Part shown: positions 1-6,758 of the stretch, in pieces
Layout of the letters: each line of letters begins with the position of its first letter
Position numbering within the stretch: position 1 is the first letter of the stretch
Source: an uncultured Actinomycetes bacterium
GTDB lineage: Bacteria > Actinomycetota > Actinomycetes > Nanopelagicales > Nanopelagicaceae
DNA: 8,692 nucleotides
Reading direction: 5' to 3'
Assembly: GCA_903899145.1 (NCBI GenBank)
Contig: CAIUHY010000096.1
Location: forward strand, 1-8,692
The notes under the pieces: model-generated
The model's input: only the letters and a program-made list of their open reading frames with translations
The model's database searches: none
Told to the model about the DNA's origin: nothing
Translations under genes and position numbers: made by a program

Positions 1-33
1 GGCGAGTGCTCTATCCGACTGAGCTACAGGCGC
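1..33 (-). tRNA. tRNA, 5' half only, probably tRNA-Arg (cut by window edge)
   Basis: Read on the minus strand from 33 down to 1, this gives an acceptor 5' strand GCGCCUG, then UA, a D arm with stem GCUC/GAGC around loop AGUCGGAUA, then A, and the 5' strand of an anticodon stem CUCGC followed by C. The window ends just before U33 and the anticodon, so the isotype cannot be read. The GGAUAGAGCA D-arm pattern and the GCGCC acceptor are typical of bacterial tRNA-Arg, which is the basis for the call. The gene is divergent from ettA, with 61 bp between them. Confidence 0.8.
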
Positions 34-56
34 ATATGTGCGTGAGATTTTCACGT

Positions 57-78
57 GTTAGAACAACATAATTCTAAC
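57..78. repeat. Perfect 7-bp inverted repeat between tRNA and ettA
   Basis: GTTAGAA (57-63) and TTCTAAC (72-78) are exact inverted copies around an 8-nt loop. The repeat overlaps the likely -10 region of ettA on the plus strand and a -10-like TAGAAT (71-76) on the minus strand for the tRNA. It could be an operator, a hairpin, or simply a by-product of two overlapping AT-rich promoters. Confidence 0.5.
67..72 (+). promoter_or_regulatory. Candidate -10 element for ettA
   Basis: CATAAT differs from TATAAT at one position. It would place a transcription start near position 79, giving a leader of about 16 nt that still contains the AAGG ribosome-binding site at 83-86. No convincing -35 hexamer is visible at 16-18 bp spacing; GTGAGA at 42-47 is the nearest candidate, at 19 bp. 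Assignment is by pattern only. Confidence 0.4.
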
Positions 79-94
79 CGATAAGGTTCACCGC

Positions 95-1762
95 ATGGCT
101 GAGTTCATTTATACGATGAAGAAGGCGCGTAAAGCGCATGGCGAGAAGGTAATTCTCGATGATGTGACCCTTGCCTTCTATCCAGGGGCCAAAATTGGCG
201 TTGTTGGACCAAATGGCGCTGGTAAATCAACCGTTCTTCAAATTATGGCCGGACTACAAACAGCCTCAAATGGTGAAGCGTTTTTGAGTCCTGGATACAC
301 AGTCGGAATTTTGCTTCAAGAACCTCCACTCGATGAAGAGAAAAATGTTTTAGAAAATGTGCAAGAGGGCGTAAGCGAGACGATTGGAATGCTTAATCGA
401 TTCAATGCAATTAGTGATGAGATGGCTAACCCTGATGCTGACTACGACAAATTACTTGCCGAAATGGGAGCTCTTCAAGAGCAGCTCGATCATCGCAATG
501 CATGGGATTTAGATTCACAATTAGAGCAAGCTATGGATGCTCTTCGTTGTCCACCAGCTGATGCTGATGTGAAGGTGCTCTCTGGCGGTGAGCGCCGCCG
601 TGTTGCTCTCTGCAAACTCTTGCTTCAAGCTCCCGATCTTCTACTTCTTGATGAACCAACTAACCACTTAGATGCTGAATCAGTTCTATGGCTTGAGCAG
701 CATCTCTCAAAATATCCAGGAACCGTTGTGGCAATTACCCACGATCGTTATTTCCTAGACAATGTTGCGCAGTGGATCTTAGAACTCGACCGTGGCCGGG
801 CATATCCATACGAAGGAAATTACTCAACATATCTTGAAACAAAATCTACTCGTTTAAAAATTGAAGGACAGAAAGATGCTAAGCGTGCAAAGCGGTTGAC
901 TGAAGAACTCGAATGGGTTCGTATGAATGCAAAGGGTCGCCAGACTAAATCAAAGGCTCGTCTTGCTCGCTATGAAGAGATGGCAGCAGAGGCAGATAAG
1001 ACTCGCAAACTTGATTTTGAAGAGATTCAAATTCCTATGGGTCCCCGCCTTGGAAACGTTGTAGTTGAGGTAGAGAATCTTAAGAAGGGTTTTGGAGATC
1101 GTCTTCTCATTGATGACCTCTCATTTACACTGCCTCGCAATGGAATTGTTGGCGTAATTGGTCCTAACGGTGCTGGAAAGACAACCTTATTTAAAACAAT
1201 TCTTGGACTCGAGCAACCTGATTCAGGAAGTGTAAAAATTGGTGAGACTGTAAAGATCTCATATGTTGATCAGTCACGTGAGGGAATTGATCCTAAGAAA
1301 TCATTATGGGAAGTCGTTTCAGATGGTCTGGACTTTATGAAGGTTGGAAATGTTGAGATGCCATCGCGTGCATATGTTTCAGCTTTTGGTTTTAAAGGTC
1401 CTGATCAACAAAAACCTGCTGGTGTCCTTTCAGGTGGAGAGAGAAACCGCCTGAATCTTGCTCTCACACTTAAAATGGGTGGGAACCTTTTGCTTCTAGA
1501 TGAACCAACAAACGACCTTGATGTTGAAACACTTGGTTCACTTGAAAACGCACTTCTTGAATTTCCCGGATGCGCAGTAGTGATCTCTCACGATCGCTGG
1601 TTCCTAGATCGCATCGCAACACATATTCTTGCTTACGAAGGTGACTCGCAGTGGTTCTGGTTTGAAGGTAACTTTGAATCATATGAAGAGAACAAGATTA
1701 AGCGTTTAGGTGTGGATGCTGCTCGGCCTCACCGCGTTACTTATCGCAAGCTCACTCGCTAA
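95..1762 (+). CDS. ettA: Energy-dependent translational throttle protein EttA (ABC-F ATPase)
   Basis: This is a soluble ABC-F protein with two ATPase domains and no membrane segments. In the family, EttA binds the ribosomal E site and couples early elongation to the cell's energy state. The 555 residues equal the usual EttA length. Domain 1 has Walker A GPNGAGKST (38-46), signature LSGGE (162-166), Walker B LLLLDEP (182-188) and the switch His at 216. A basic linker at about 243-322, rich in Lys and Arg, corresponds to the P-site tRNA-interaction motif. Domain 2 has Walker A GPNGAGKTT (356-364), LSGGE (445-449), Walker B ending D469-E470 and switch His 499. Both catalytic Glu residues (187 and 470) are present, so both sites look active. 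The C-terminal RPHRVTYRKLTR is typical of EttA rather than of other ABC-F types. The ATG follows AAGG (83-86) by 8 nt. It probably shares a transcript with the globin gene, which starts 12 bp after its stop. Confidence 0.96.
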   Translation: MAEFIYTMKKARKAHGEKVILDDVTLAFYPGAKIGVVGPNGAGKSTVLQIMAGLQTASNGEAFLSPGYTVGILLQEPPLDEEKNVLENVQEGVSETIGMLNRFNAISDEMANPDADYDKLLAEMGALQEQLDHRNAWDLDSQLEQAMDALRCPPADADVKVLSGGERRRVALCKLLLQAPDLLLLDEPTNHLDAESVLWLEQHLSKYPGTVVAITHDRYFLDNVAQWILELDRGRAYPYEGNYSTYLETKSTRLKIEGQKDAKRAKRLTEELEWVRMNAKGRQTKSKARLARYEEMAAEADKTRKLDFEEIQIPMGPRLGNVVVEVENLKKGFGDRLLIDDLSFTLPRNGIVGVIGPNGAGKTTLFKTILGLEQPDSGSVKIGETVKISYVDQSREGIDPKKSLWEVVSDGLDFMKVGNVEMPSRAYVSAFGFKGPDQQKPAGVLSGGERNRLNLALTLKMGGNLLLLDEPTNDLDVETLGSLENALLEFPGCAVVISHDRWFLDRIATHILAYEGDSQWFWFEGNFESYEENKIKRLGVDAARPHRVTYRKLTR

Positions 1763-1774
1763 CTTTTCTACATC

Positions 1775-2167
1775 ATGAGTATCGACCAACCTTCTGCGAA
1801 TTTCTATGAAGCAATTGGTGGCCACCAAACTTTTGAAAATCTGGTTTCACACTTTTATGCTCTTGTAGCGATCGATCCAATACTTAGGCCGATGTACCCT
1901 GAGTCAGATTTACATGAAGCAGCTAATAGATTAATGATGTTTCTGGAGCAATACTGGGGAGGACCCAAAACTTATTCAGAGCAGAGAGGACATCCCAGGC
2001 TTCGGATGCGCCATGCTGGCTTTCACATCTCTCAGGTAGAGCACGATGCATGGCTTCGGTGCATGAAATCGGCCGTGGATGAGATCGAATGCGGCCCTGA
2101 ACTTAAAGATGAGCTCTGGAGATATATGGAATTCGCAGCCGCCTCCCTCCTCAATGCCCTTGATTAA
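1775..2167 (+). CDS. glbO: Group II truncated haemoglobin (trHbO type)
   Basis: This 130-residue haem protein has the truncated 2-over-2 globin fold and is cytoplasmic. Mycobacterial trHbO is 128 residues, and conserved blocks include FLEQYWGGP (56-64), TYSEQRGHPRLRMRH (66-80) and DAWLRCM (91-97). By alignment with M. tuberculosis GlbO, the proximal haem ligand is His80, the distal-pocket residues are Tyr28 (B10) and Tyr41 (CD1), and Trp93 is the group II hallmark G8 Trp. All are intact. The family binds O2 tightly and is linked to oxygen, nitric oxide or peroxide chemistry; which role applies here cannot be read from sequence. The start is 12 bp after the ettA stop with only a weak ribosome-binding site, which suggests coupled expression with ettA. 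No alternative start nearby is better. Confidence 0.95.
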   Translation: MSIDQPSANFYEAIGGHQTFENLVSHFYALVAIDPILRPMYPESDLHEAANRLMMFLEQYWGGPKTYSEQRGHPRLRMRHAGFHISQVEHDAWLRCMKSAVDEIECGPELKDELWRYMEFAAASLLNALD

Positions 2168-2178
2168 CCAGCTGTTTG

Positions 2179-2184
2179 TATAAA
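2179..2184 (+). promoter_or_regulatory. Possible -10 element upstream of the HNH gene
   Basis: TATAAA lies 12 bp after the globin stop. TTGATT (2160-2165) is a -35-like hexamer but only 13 bp upstream, which is too close for a standard promoter, so the call is weak. If used, it gives a leader of about 75 nt before the HNH start. The alternative is read-through from ettA-glbO. Confidence 0.3.
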
Positions 2185-2229
2185 TAAGAGTGCATTTAGG
2201 CGACGCATAGGGCAGTATTTCCTCTGACA

Positions 2230-2249
2230 GTGCGAGCCACGCGCTGCAC
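2230..2249 (+). other. Predicted leader hairpin before the HNH ribosome-binding site
   Basis: GTGCGAGC (2230-2237) can pair with GCTGCAC (2243-2249) as seven base pairs with one bulged G around the loop CACGC. It ends 4 nt before the ribosome-binding site AAGGGAG (2254-2260). It could affect translation of the HNH gene, but a short stem like this can arise by chance. Confidence 0.3.
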
Positions 2250-2253
2250 ATAC

Positions 2254-2260
2254 AAGGGAG
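2254..2260 (+). promoter_or_regulatory. Ribosome-binding site deciding the HNH start
   Basis: AAGGGAG is 7 nt before GTG at 2268 but only 4 nt before the alternative TTG at 2265. The spacing favours the GTG start, one codon shorter. Confidence 0.6.
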
Positions 2261-2267
2261 CAGTTTG

Positions 2268-2798
2268 GTGCATCAGACATTAGTTCTGAACGCCACCTAT
2301 GAGCCACTAGGTGTCGTTACAGATAGGCGGGCGTTGTTGCTCGTCTTAAATCAGCGCGCCACTGCAGTTGAAGATTCTGACACTGTGTTGCATTACTCCG
2401 GTGGATCACTCACTCTCCCAGCTGTAATCCGATTACATAAATTTGTCCGCATTCCATATCGACACGCGGTTCCGCTTTCACGTAGAGCAATCTTTGCTCG
2501 CGATGGTGGTCGTTGCGTTTATTGCACGGCGCCTGCAACTTCGATTGATCACGTTATTCCGCGTAGTCGCGGCGGAATGCACTCTTGGGACAATGTTGTC
2601 TCTGCATGCCACAAGTGCAATCATCAAAAAGCAGATCGCACCCTAAGGGAGATTGGCTGGAAACTTCGCTCAACACCTCGTGAACCTGTTGGAGCAGCCT
2701 GGAGAATTCTTGGAACTGGGAGACCTGATGTGCGATGGATTACATATTTAAAGCCATATGGTGTTGAGCAGATGCTCACTGCGGCAGCAACTGCCTAA
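2268..2798 (+). CDS. HNH endonuclease family protein (zinc-finger type, actinobacterial)
   Basis: This 176-residue protein (counting from GTG 2268) is a predicted metal-dependent nuclease of the HNH superfamily. The N-terminal half opens with HQTLVLNATYEPLGVV and contains a RRALLLVL stretch, the form conserved in chromosomal actinobacterial HNH proteins. The HNH core lies at about residues 70-122: a zinc-binding CVYC (Cys83, Cys86) and CHKC (Cys114, Cys117) frame IDHVIPRSRGG with the catalytic His95, then Asn109 and the closing His119. All key residues are intact, so it is probably active. Substrate and role are unknown. It is not beside a restriction, toxin or mobile element, and the same gene sits near pepN in other actinobacteria (recall, not searched), so a housekeeping or DNA-repair role is likelier than defence. 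A TTG one codon upstream is possible but is too close to the ribosome-binding site. Confidence 0.9.
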   Translation: MHQTLVLNATYEPLGVVTDRRALLLVLNQRATAVEDSDTVLHYSGGSLTLPAVIRLHKFVRIPYRHAVPLSRRAIFARDGGRCVYCTAPATSIDHVIPRSRGGMHSWDNVVSACHKCNHQKADRTLREIGWKLRSTPREPVGAAWRILGTGRPDVRWITYLKPYGVEQMLTAAATA

Positions 2799-2807
2799 TT
2801 CCCCTAA

Positions 2808-2813
2808 TAGACT
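2808..2813 (+). promoter_or_regulatory. Candidate -10 element for a leaderless transcript
   Basis: TAGACT fits the TAnnnT -10 pattern. Its last T is 7 nt before the A of the next gene's ATG (2820), the distance expected from a -10 element to a transcription start. No Shine-Dalgarno sequence precedes that ATG, so transcription may begin exactly at the start codon, as is common in actinobacteria. Read-through from the HNH gene, whose stop is 21 bp upstream, is the alternative. Confidence 0.4.
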
Positions 2814-2819
2814 AATAAC

Positions 2820-3008
2820 ATGATTACTGGCTTTCTTCATCATGCACTTCACTCATGGGCCTTAATTGCACAAGAACCAGGAGCCCAGCCTGGCGCAGGA
2901 CTTAAGCTTTGGCAGACAGTTACCATTTTTATTCTGTCACCACTTGCACTCTTTGGAGTAATTACAGTTTTTTCACTTTACTTTTCTCGGACAAAAATAA
3001 ATAAGTAG
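2820..3008 (+). CDS. Small single-pass membrane protein of unknown function
   Basis: This 62-residue protein has one clear hydrophobic helix, about residues 33-55 (from TVTIFILSPLALFGVITVF onward), after a polar Gly/Pro/Ala-rich segment (residues 18-28) and before a basic tail SRTKINK. A weakly hydrophobic His-rich N-terminus (residues 1-17) could be a second short membrane-associated segment. By the positive-inside rule the C-terminus should be cytoplasmic. Actinobacteria often carry a similar small membrane protein between the HNH gene and a convergent pepN (recall of Rv2468c-like context, not searched). No function is known to me. Its TAG stop is immediately followed by the pepN stop on the other strand, and no Shine-Dalgarno sequence precedes its ATG. 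Confidence 0.75.
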   Translation: MITGFLHHALHSWALIAQEPGAQPGAGLKLWQTVTIFILSPLALFGVITVFSLYFSRTKINK

Positions 3009-5546
3009 TTAGATATCTTTTTCCTGCACGCTAAGTGATCTAGCAAGTGAATCTCTACCTTCAGAGACAAGCCTTCGCAATGTATCCGCGGCATCCTTTC
3101 CTGGGCCTTTGAGCCATGCATCAGTCTTATCTAGAGTTTCTTGTGTGATGATGTATTTGGGATAGAGCATCTCCACGTTTGAGCTAGAGACTTCATAAGA
3201 ACTTGAATTCCACATATGTAGAAGTGAATCAAAATAAGGATCAACGTAATCCTTGAGTAATTCTTCTTGCCCAATACGCATAAATCCGCGGTGTAAAGCC
3301 AAGCGCTTATAACTTGAGAGCTCATCGTTCATAAGGGACTTCCAGGTAGAAGCTTTTGCTTCCTTGGTTGGAAATGATGCAACTGCTTGGGCATAACTTG
3401 TCTCACCTGTAAGAGTTTTATCTTCTGTAAGTACGGCACTTAACTCTTCTTGTGTATAGGCACCTCGGTCAACAAGAATATTCACAAAGTACCAACGAAG
3501 ATCGCGGTCTACTATAAGTCCTGCGAGCTGCCCATCTAGCATCGTTCTAACAAATCCGATGTGTTCTGGCGTGCGGGCAAGAGGCGCAAAAATGCGAGCG
3601 AGTTGTAATTGAATATCACTTTCTGGTTTTGCATTGCGCACAATATCTTGAAGTCCTGTTGCTATTTCTTCACGTAGTACAGTGCGAATCTTTGGGTTAG
3701 AGTTATGTTCAACCGCGCTAATAATGTCATTTCCAAGGCCAGAAACGATAGTGATGAGCTCTTCATGCTTAAGCCCTTCAAGGACCATCTTGGAGAAGTT
3801 TGTGGTTGTAATTTCACCATCTCGCCACATATCCCAGATGGCGACCCAACAGATCACCCTTGCTACGTGGTCTGTGATATTCCCAAGGTTCTTTTGTAGT
3901 GTTGAAAGTGAGCGCTCATCAAAGCGAATCTTTGAATAGGCATAGTCGCGGTCATTGATAAGTAGTAAATCTGCAAGAGGCTCGCCAGCAAGCTCTGTTA
4001 TTTCAGTGGTTACACCTGTAATTTCACATCCAACACTCTTACGAAGAACTAACTTGCCATTCTTAAGATCAAAGAGGCCGACGGATGTGTAATGAGGACG
4101 AATTTCCTTAGATCCTACCGGCACGGCAGGGGCGTCTTGTTTGATCGATACTTTTGTATAAAGATCATCTGCGATTTCTAGTACTGGATGCAGAGTATTA
4201 ATTCCAGCAGTACGAAGCCATGTCTTACTCCATGTAGCAAGATCGCGCCCGCTCGTACTTTGCAGCTCCGTGAGTAAGTCAGAGAGTTCAGTGTTCTTCC
4301 ATGCATACTTCTTAAAGTACTTCTGAAGCCCCTCTATAAAATGATCACGGCCCACATAAGCGCAGAGTTGATGCATGACTGATGAGCCCTTTGCGTAGGA
4401 GATTCCATCAAAGTTTGCATTGACTGATTCAATATCTGGCATATCAACAGCAATAGGGTGAGTAGTCACTAGTTGGTCTTGTGTATAGGCCCAACTTTTT
4501 CCTTCTGAAATAAAAGATGCCCAGCCTTGTGTAAAGCGCGTGCCTTCAACGAGCGCAAGATATGAAGTCCACTCTGCAAATGATTCGTTAAGCCATAAGT
4601 CATCCCACCAACCCATGGTGACCATATTTCCAAACCACATATGCGCCATTTCATGCAAGATCACATGGGCGCGTGCTTGGCGATTTCTATCTGTCACGCG
4701 GCTTCTAAATACAAGAATTTCTTCGCGAAATGTCACAACACCTGAGTTCTCCATAGCACCCCAGTTAAAGTCAACAACAGCGATCTGGTCATATTTCTCA
4801 AATGGGTAAGCAAGACCAAAAGTTTTTTCAAAGTAGGCAAAGCCTTCTTTAGTATGTTGAAATATTTCTGTGGGATCTAAATCATCTGCTAGAGATTTAC
4901 GGCAATAAATACCTAGAGGGACAGTTTTCTCTCCCACATATTCATCGTGCACATGGTGATAAGGACCAGCAACAAATGCTGTGATGTATGTAGAGATACG
5001 TGGTGTTGGGAGAAACTTTGTTTGCTTGAACTCACCTTCAATCTTTTCTTCAGCAACTGGACTATTAGAGATTGCATGCCAATGCTTTGGCGTTAATACG
5101 GATAGATTGAAAACTGCCTTTAGATTTGGCTGATCAAAGCATGGATACATCTTGCGGATATGGGCAGTTTCACCTTGAGAGTAGAGATAAATTTCTTGAT
5201 CAGCCGGGTCGACTGATTTTTGTAAACCTTCACCTGTCTTTGAGTAGGCAACTTCAGCTTCGATGATAAGTTCGTTTTCTTGTGCTAAATTTTTAAGAAA
5301 AATACTTTCCCCGTCAAATGATGAAGTATCAACCACTTGCCCATTAAGAGTTGCGGCGATAACACGCTTCGCAACGGCGTCTATAAAAGTGTCATAGCCC
5401 TTTTGATTACAGGTGAACTTCACCGTTGACTTGGCAATGAAGGTGTCGGCTTGCCTGCTCACATCTAGAAAGACGTCATAACTTTCAACGGCGATGTGAC
5501 TTGAGCGCTCTTGTGCTTCACTTCTGGAAATATTGATACCAGGCAT
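3009..5546 (-). CDS. pepN: Aminopeptidase N (M1 family zinc metallopeptidase)
   Basis: This 845-residue cytoplasmic enzyme is predicted to remove N-terminal residues from peptides during protein turnover. The length matches actinobacterial PepN (about 850). The M1 hallmarks are complete: the substrate-binding GAMEN motif at 263-267; the zinc motif HEMAH with His298, Glu299 and His302; the third zinc ligand Glu321 in WLNESFAEW, exactly 18 residues later; and the transition-state Tyr384 in GISYAKGSS. Residues about 15-200 form the N-terminal beta domain, 200-440 the catalytic domain, and about 520-835 the helical ERAP1-like C-terminal domain. There is no signal peptide. The ATG is preceded by AAAGGAG (5553-5559 on the minus strand) at 6 nt spacing, which fixes the start. 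It diverges from trmB by 38 bp and converges on the small membrane gene with no gap. Confidence 0.96.
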   Translation of the reverse strand: MPGINISRSEAQERSSHIAVESYDVFLDVSRQADTFIAKSTVKFTCNQKGYDTFIDAVAKRVIAATLNGQVVDTSSFDGESIFLKNLAQENELIIEAEVAYSKTGEGLQKSVDPADQEIYLYSQGETAHIRKMYPCFDQPNLKAVFNLSVLTPKHWHAISNSPVAEEKIEGEFKQTKFLPTPRISTYITAFVAGPYHHVHDEYVGEKTVPLGIYCRKSLADDLDPTEIFQHTKEGFAYFEKTFGLAYPFEKYDQIAVVDFNWGAMENSGVVTFREEILVFRSRVTDRNRQARAHVILHEMAHMWFGNMVTMGWWDDLWLNESFAEWTSYLALVEGTRFTQGWASFISEGKSWAYTQDQLVTTHPIAVDMPDIESVNANFDGISYAKGSSVMHQLCAYVGRDHFIEGLQKYFKKYAWKNTELSDLLTELQSTSGRDLATWSKTWLRTAGINTLHPVLEIADDLYTKVSIKQDAPAVPVGSKEIRPHYTSVGLFDLKNGKLVLRKSVGCEITGVTTEITELAGEPLADLLLINDRDYAYSKIRFDERSLSTLQKNLGNITDHVARVICWVAIWDMWRDGEITTTNFSKMVLEGLKHEELITIVSGLGNDIISAVEHNSNPKIRTVLREEIATGLQDIVRNAKPESDIQLQLARIFAPLARTPEHIGFVRTMLDGQLAGLIVDRDLRWYFVNILVDRGAYTQEELSAVLTEDKTLTGETSYAQAVASFPTKEAKASTWKSLMNDELSSYKRLALHRGFMRIGQEELLKDYVDPYFDSLLHMWNSSSYEVSSSNVEMLYPKYIITQETLDKTDAWLKGPGKDAADTLRRLVSEGRDSLARSLSVQEKDI

Positions 5547-5572
5547 GCTTATCTCCTTTAGGCTTCCTGGAT

Positions 5573-5577
5573 GGAGG
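5573..5577 (+). promoter_or_regulatory. Ribosome-binding site deciding the trmB start
   Basis: GGAGG lies 7 nt before ATG 5585 and 4 nt before TTG 5582, so the ATG is the better start. Together with the pepN ribosome-binding site (5553-5559, minus strand) it leaves only 13 bp of the intergenic region unassigned, so the promoters of both genes must lie largely inside the neighbouring coding sequence. Confidence 0.65.
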
Positions 5578-5584
5578 TTACTTG

Positions 5585-6247
5585 ATGATCATCCGCCCGG
5601 ATAATCGAAGTTACAAACTTCGAGGAGCAAGGGCGACCCTTGCTCAATCCACCGCATTTGAAAAGCTGTGGCCAAAGTTTGGAGTCCCAATGGAAGGGAC
5701 CATCGAAAATACTTCCTTGTTTCCTGGTTTCACTCACTTCGTTATGGAAATTGGAACAGGCATGGGGGAGGGCACTGCTCTGATTGCCCAAAGTTTTCCA
5801 GAGACTGCATTTATTGGAGTTGAGGTACATCAACCTGGAATCGGATCATTGCTCTGGAGAATTGAAGCTGCTGGTTTAGAGAATCTAAAGATCATGGAAG
5901 AAGATGCACATATTATTTTACGTGATCATTTTAGAGACCAGTCATTTGATGCTTTTCATCTTTATTTTCCGGATCCATGGCCTAAGAAAAGACATTGGAA
6001 AAGACGTATTGTGCAAACAGAATTTTTAGATCTTATTCATCGCAAGCTAAAACCAGGTGGATATATCCATATCGCAACTGACTGGGTGGAATATGCGCAG
6101 TGGATTAAGAATGTATTTAGTCACAGCAAGAAATTTAGTGGTGGTGAAATCCCTAGGCCGCAGTGGCGCCCGTTAACCAAGTTTGAAGGTAAAGGAGTCA
6201 AAAAAGGTCATATCGTTACAGACTTAAAATATTTTAAAGAAGGTTAA
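5585..6247 (+). CDS. trmB: tRNA (guanine-N7-)-methyltransferase
   Basis: This 220-residue class I methyltransferase makes m7G46 in the variable loop of tRNAs using S-adenosylmethionine. The SAM-binding motif GTGMGE is at 57-62, following the strand FVMEI. The family block YFPDPWPKKRH (127-137), with Asp130 and Pro131, is complete, as are TDWVEYA (165-171) and TKFEGKG (198-204), which in TrmB help hold the tRNA and the target base. The N-terminus (IIRPDNRSYKLRGAR) matches the usual basic lead-in. The start is ATG 5585 because GGAGG is 7 nt upstream; a TTG one codon earlier is less well spaced. Its TAA stop overlaps the rpiB stop on the opposite strand by 3 bp. Confidence 0.96.
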   Translation: MIIRPDNRSYKLRGARATLAQSTAFEKLWPKFGVPMEGTIENTSLFPGFTHFVMEIGTGMGEGTALIAQSFPETAFIGVEVHQPGIGSLLWRIEAAGLENLKIMEEDAHIILRDHFRDQSFDAFHLYFPDPWPKKRHWKRRIVQTEFLDLIHRKLKPGGYIHIATDWVEYAQWIKNVFSHSKKFSGGEIPRPQWRPLTKFEGKGVKKGHIVTDLKYFKEG

Positions 6248-6693
6248 CGATTTGATTCAAAGTCGCTGATTAACTTAATGCGGCGGATATGGCGAACATC
6301 TTGTGTAAATGGTGTATTAAGGAAAAGATCAACAAGGGCGAGTGCTTCACTCTCTTCATGCATACGTCCACCAATTGCCATGACGTTTGCATCATTGTGT
6401 TCACGTGCTGCAATAGCAGTTGCTTCACTCCAGATGAGTGCAGCTCGAATCCCTTTAACTTTATTGGCAGCAATTTGCTCACCATTTCCTGAGCCACCAA
6501 GAACTATTCCAAATGAGCCAGGTTCATTTGCTACGGCCTGTGCGGCAGGAATACAAAAAACTGGATAGTCATCTTGTGGATCCAAAGTGTGAGGACCATG
6601 ATCAATGACGTCATGACCTTGACCGTTCAGGTGAGAAATAATGCGACTTTTAAAGTCTAGGCCAGCATGGTCGCTGCCGATATGGATTCTCAT
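6244..6693 (-). CDS. rpiB: Ribose-5-phosphate isomerase B
   Basis: This 149-residue enzyme interconverts ribulose 5-phosphate and ribose 5-phosphate in the non-oxidative pentose-phosphate pathway; the family works as a dimer in the cytoplasm. The visible family motifs are GSDHAG (6-11), DDYPVF (41-46), the phosphate-binding and catalytic loop GGSGNGEQIAANKVKG (66-81) and REHNDANVMAIGGRM (97-111). E. coli RpiB uses a Cys as base in that loop. Here, as in the M. tuberculosis enzyme, Ser68 replaces it and Glu72 is the expected catalytic base. Conserved His99 and Asn100 are also present. The start ATG follows AGAGGA on the minus strand at 6 nt. A terminator for the upstream gene lies just before this leader, so rpiB probably has its own promoter or depends on read-through. 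Confidence 0.96.
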   Translation of the reverse strand: MRIHIGSDHAGLDFKSRIISHLNGQGHDVIDHGPHTLDPQDDYPVFCIPAAQAVANEPGSFGIVLGGSGNGEQIAANKVKGIRAALIWSEATAIAAREHNDANVMAIGGRMHEESEALALVDLFLNTPFTQDVRHIRRIKLISDFESNR

Positions 6694-6711
6694 GGGGTAA
6701 TCCTCTCAAAT

Positions 6712-6746
6712 AAAAAAGAAGACCCCCGCCAAATAAGGCGGAGGTC
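6712..6746 (-). terminator. Rho-independent terminator of the secreted Ala-rich protein gene
   Basis: Read on the minus strand, GACCTCCGCC (6737-6746) pairs with GGCGGGGGTC (6721-6730) across a 6-nt loop as a 10-bp stem with one G-U wobble. It is followed by TTCTTTTTT (6712-6720). On the plus strand the wobble becomes a C-A mismatch and no U tract follows, so the terminator points to the minus strand. It begins 12 bp after the stop of the secreted-protein gene and ends 18 bp before the rpiB ATG. Confidence 0.88.
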
Positions 6747-6758
6747 TGGTGGCTTTAA

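Noticed and set aside
1976..2251. 91-codon minus-strand reading frame over the globin 3' end
   Set aside because: It opposes a well-conserved globin gene, has no recognisable motif, and reads as a shadow of the coding strand.
2268..2798. HNH gene as part of a restriction, toxin or homing system
   Set aside because: No methyltransferase, immunity gene, intron or mobile element is nearby, and the gene appears to be a regular part of this actinobacterial neighbourhood.
5582..5584. TTG start for trmB (and likewise TTG 2265 for the HNH gene)
   Set aside because: Each is only 4 nt from its ribosome-binding site, while the next codon (ATG 5585, GTG 2268) is at the usual 7 nt.
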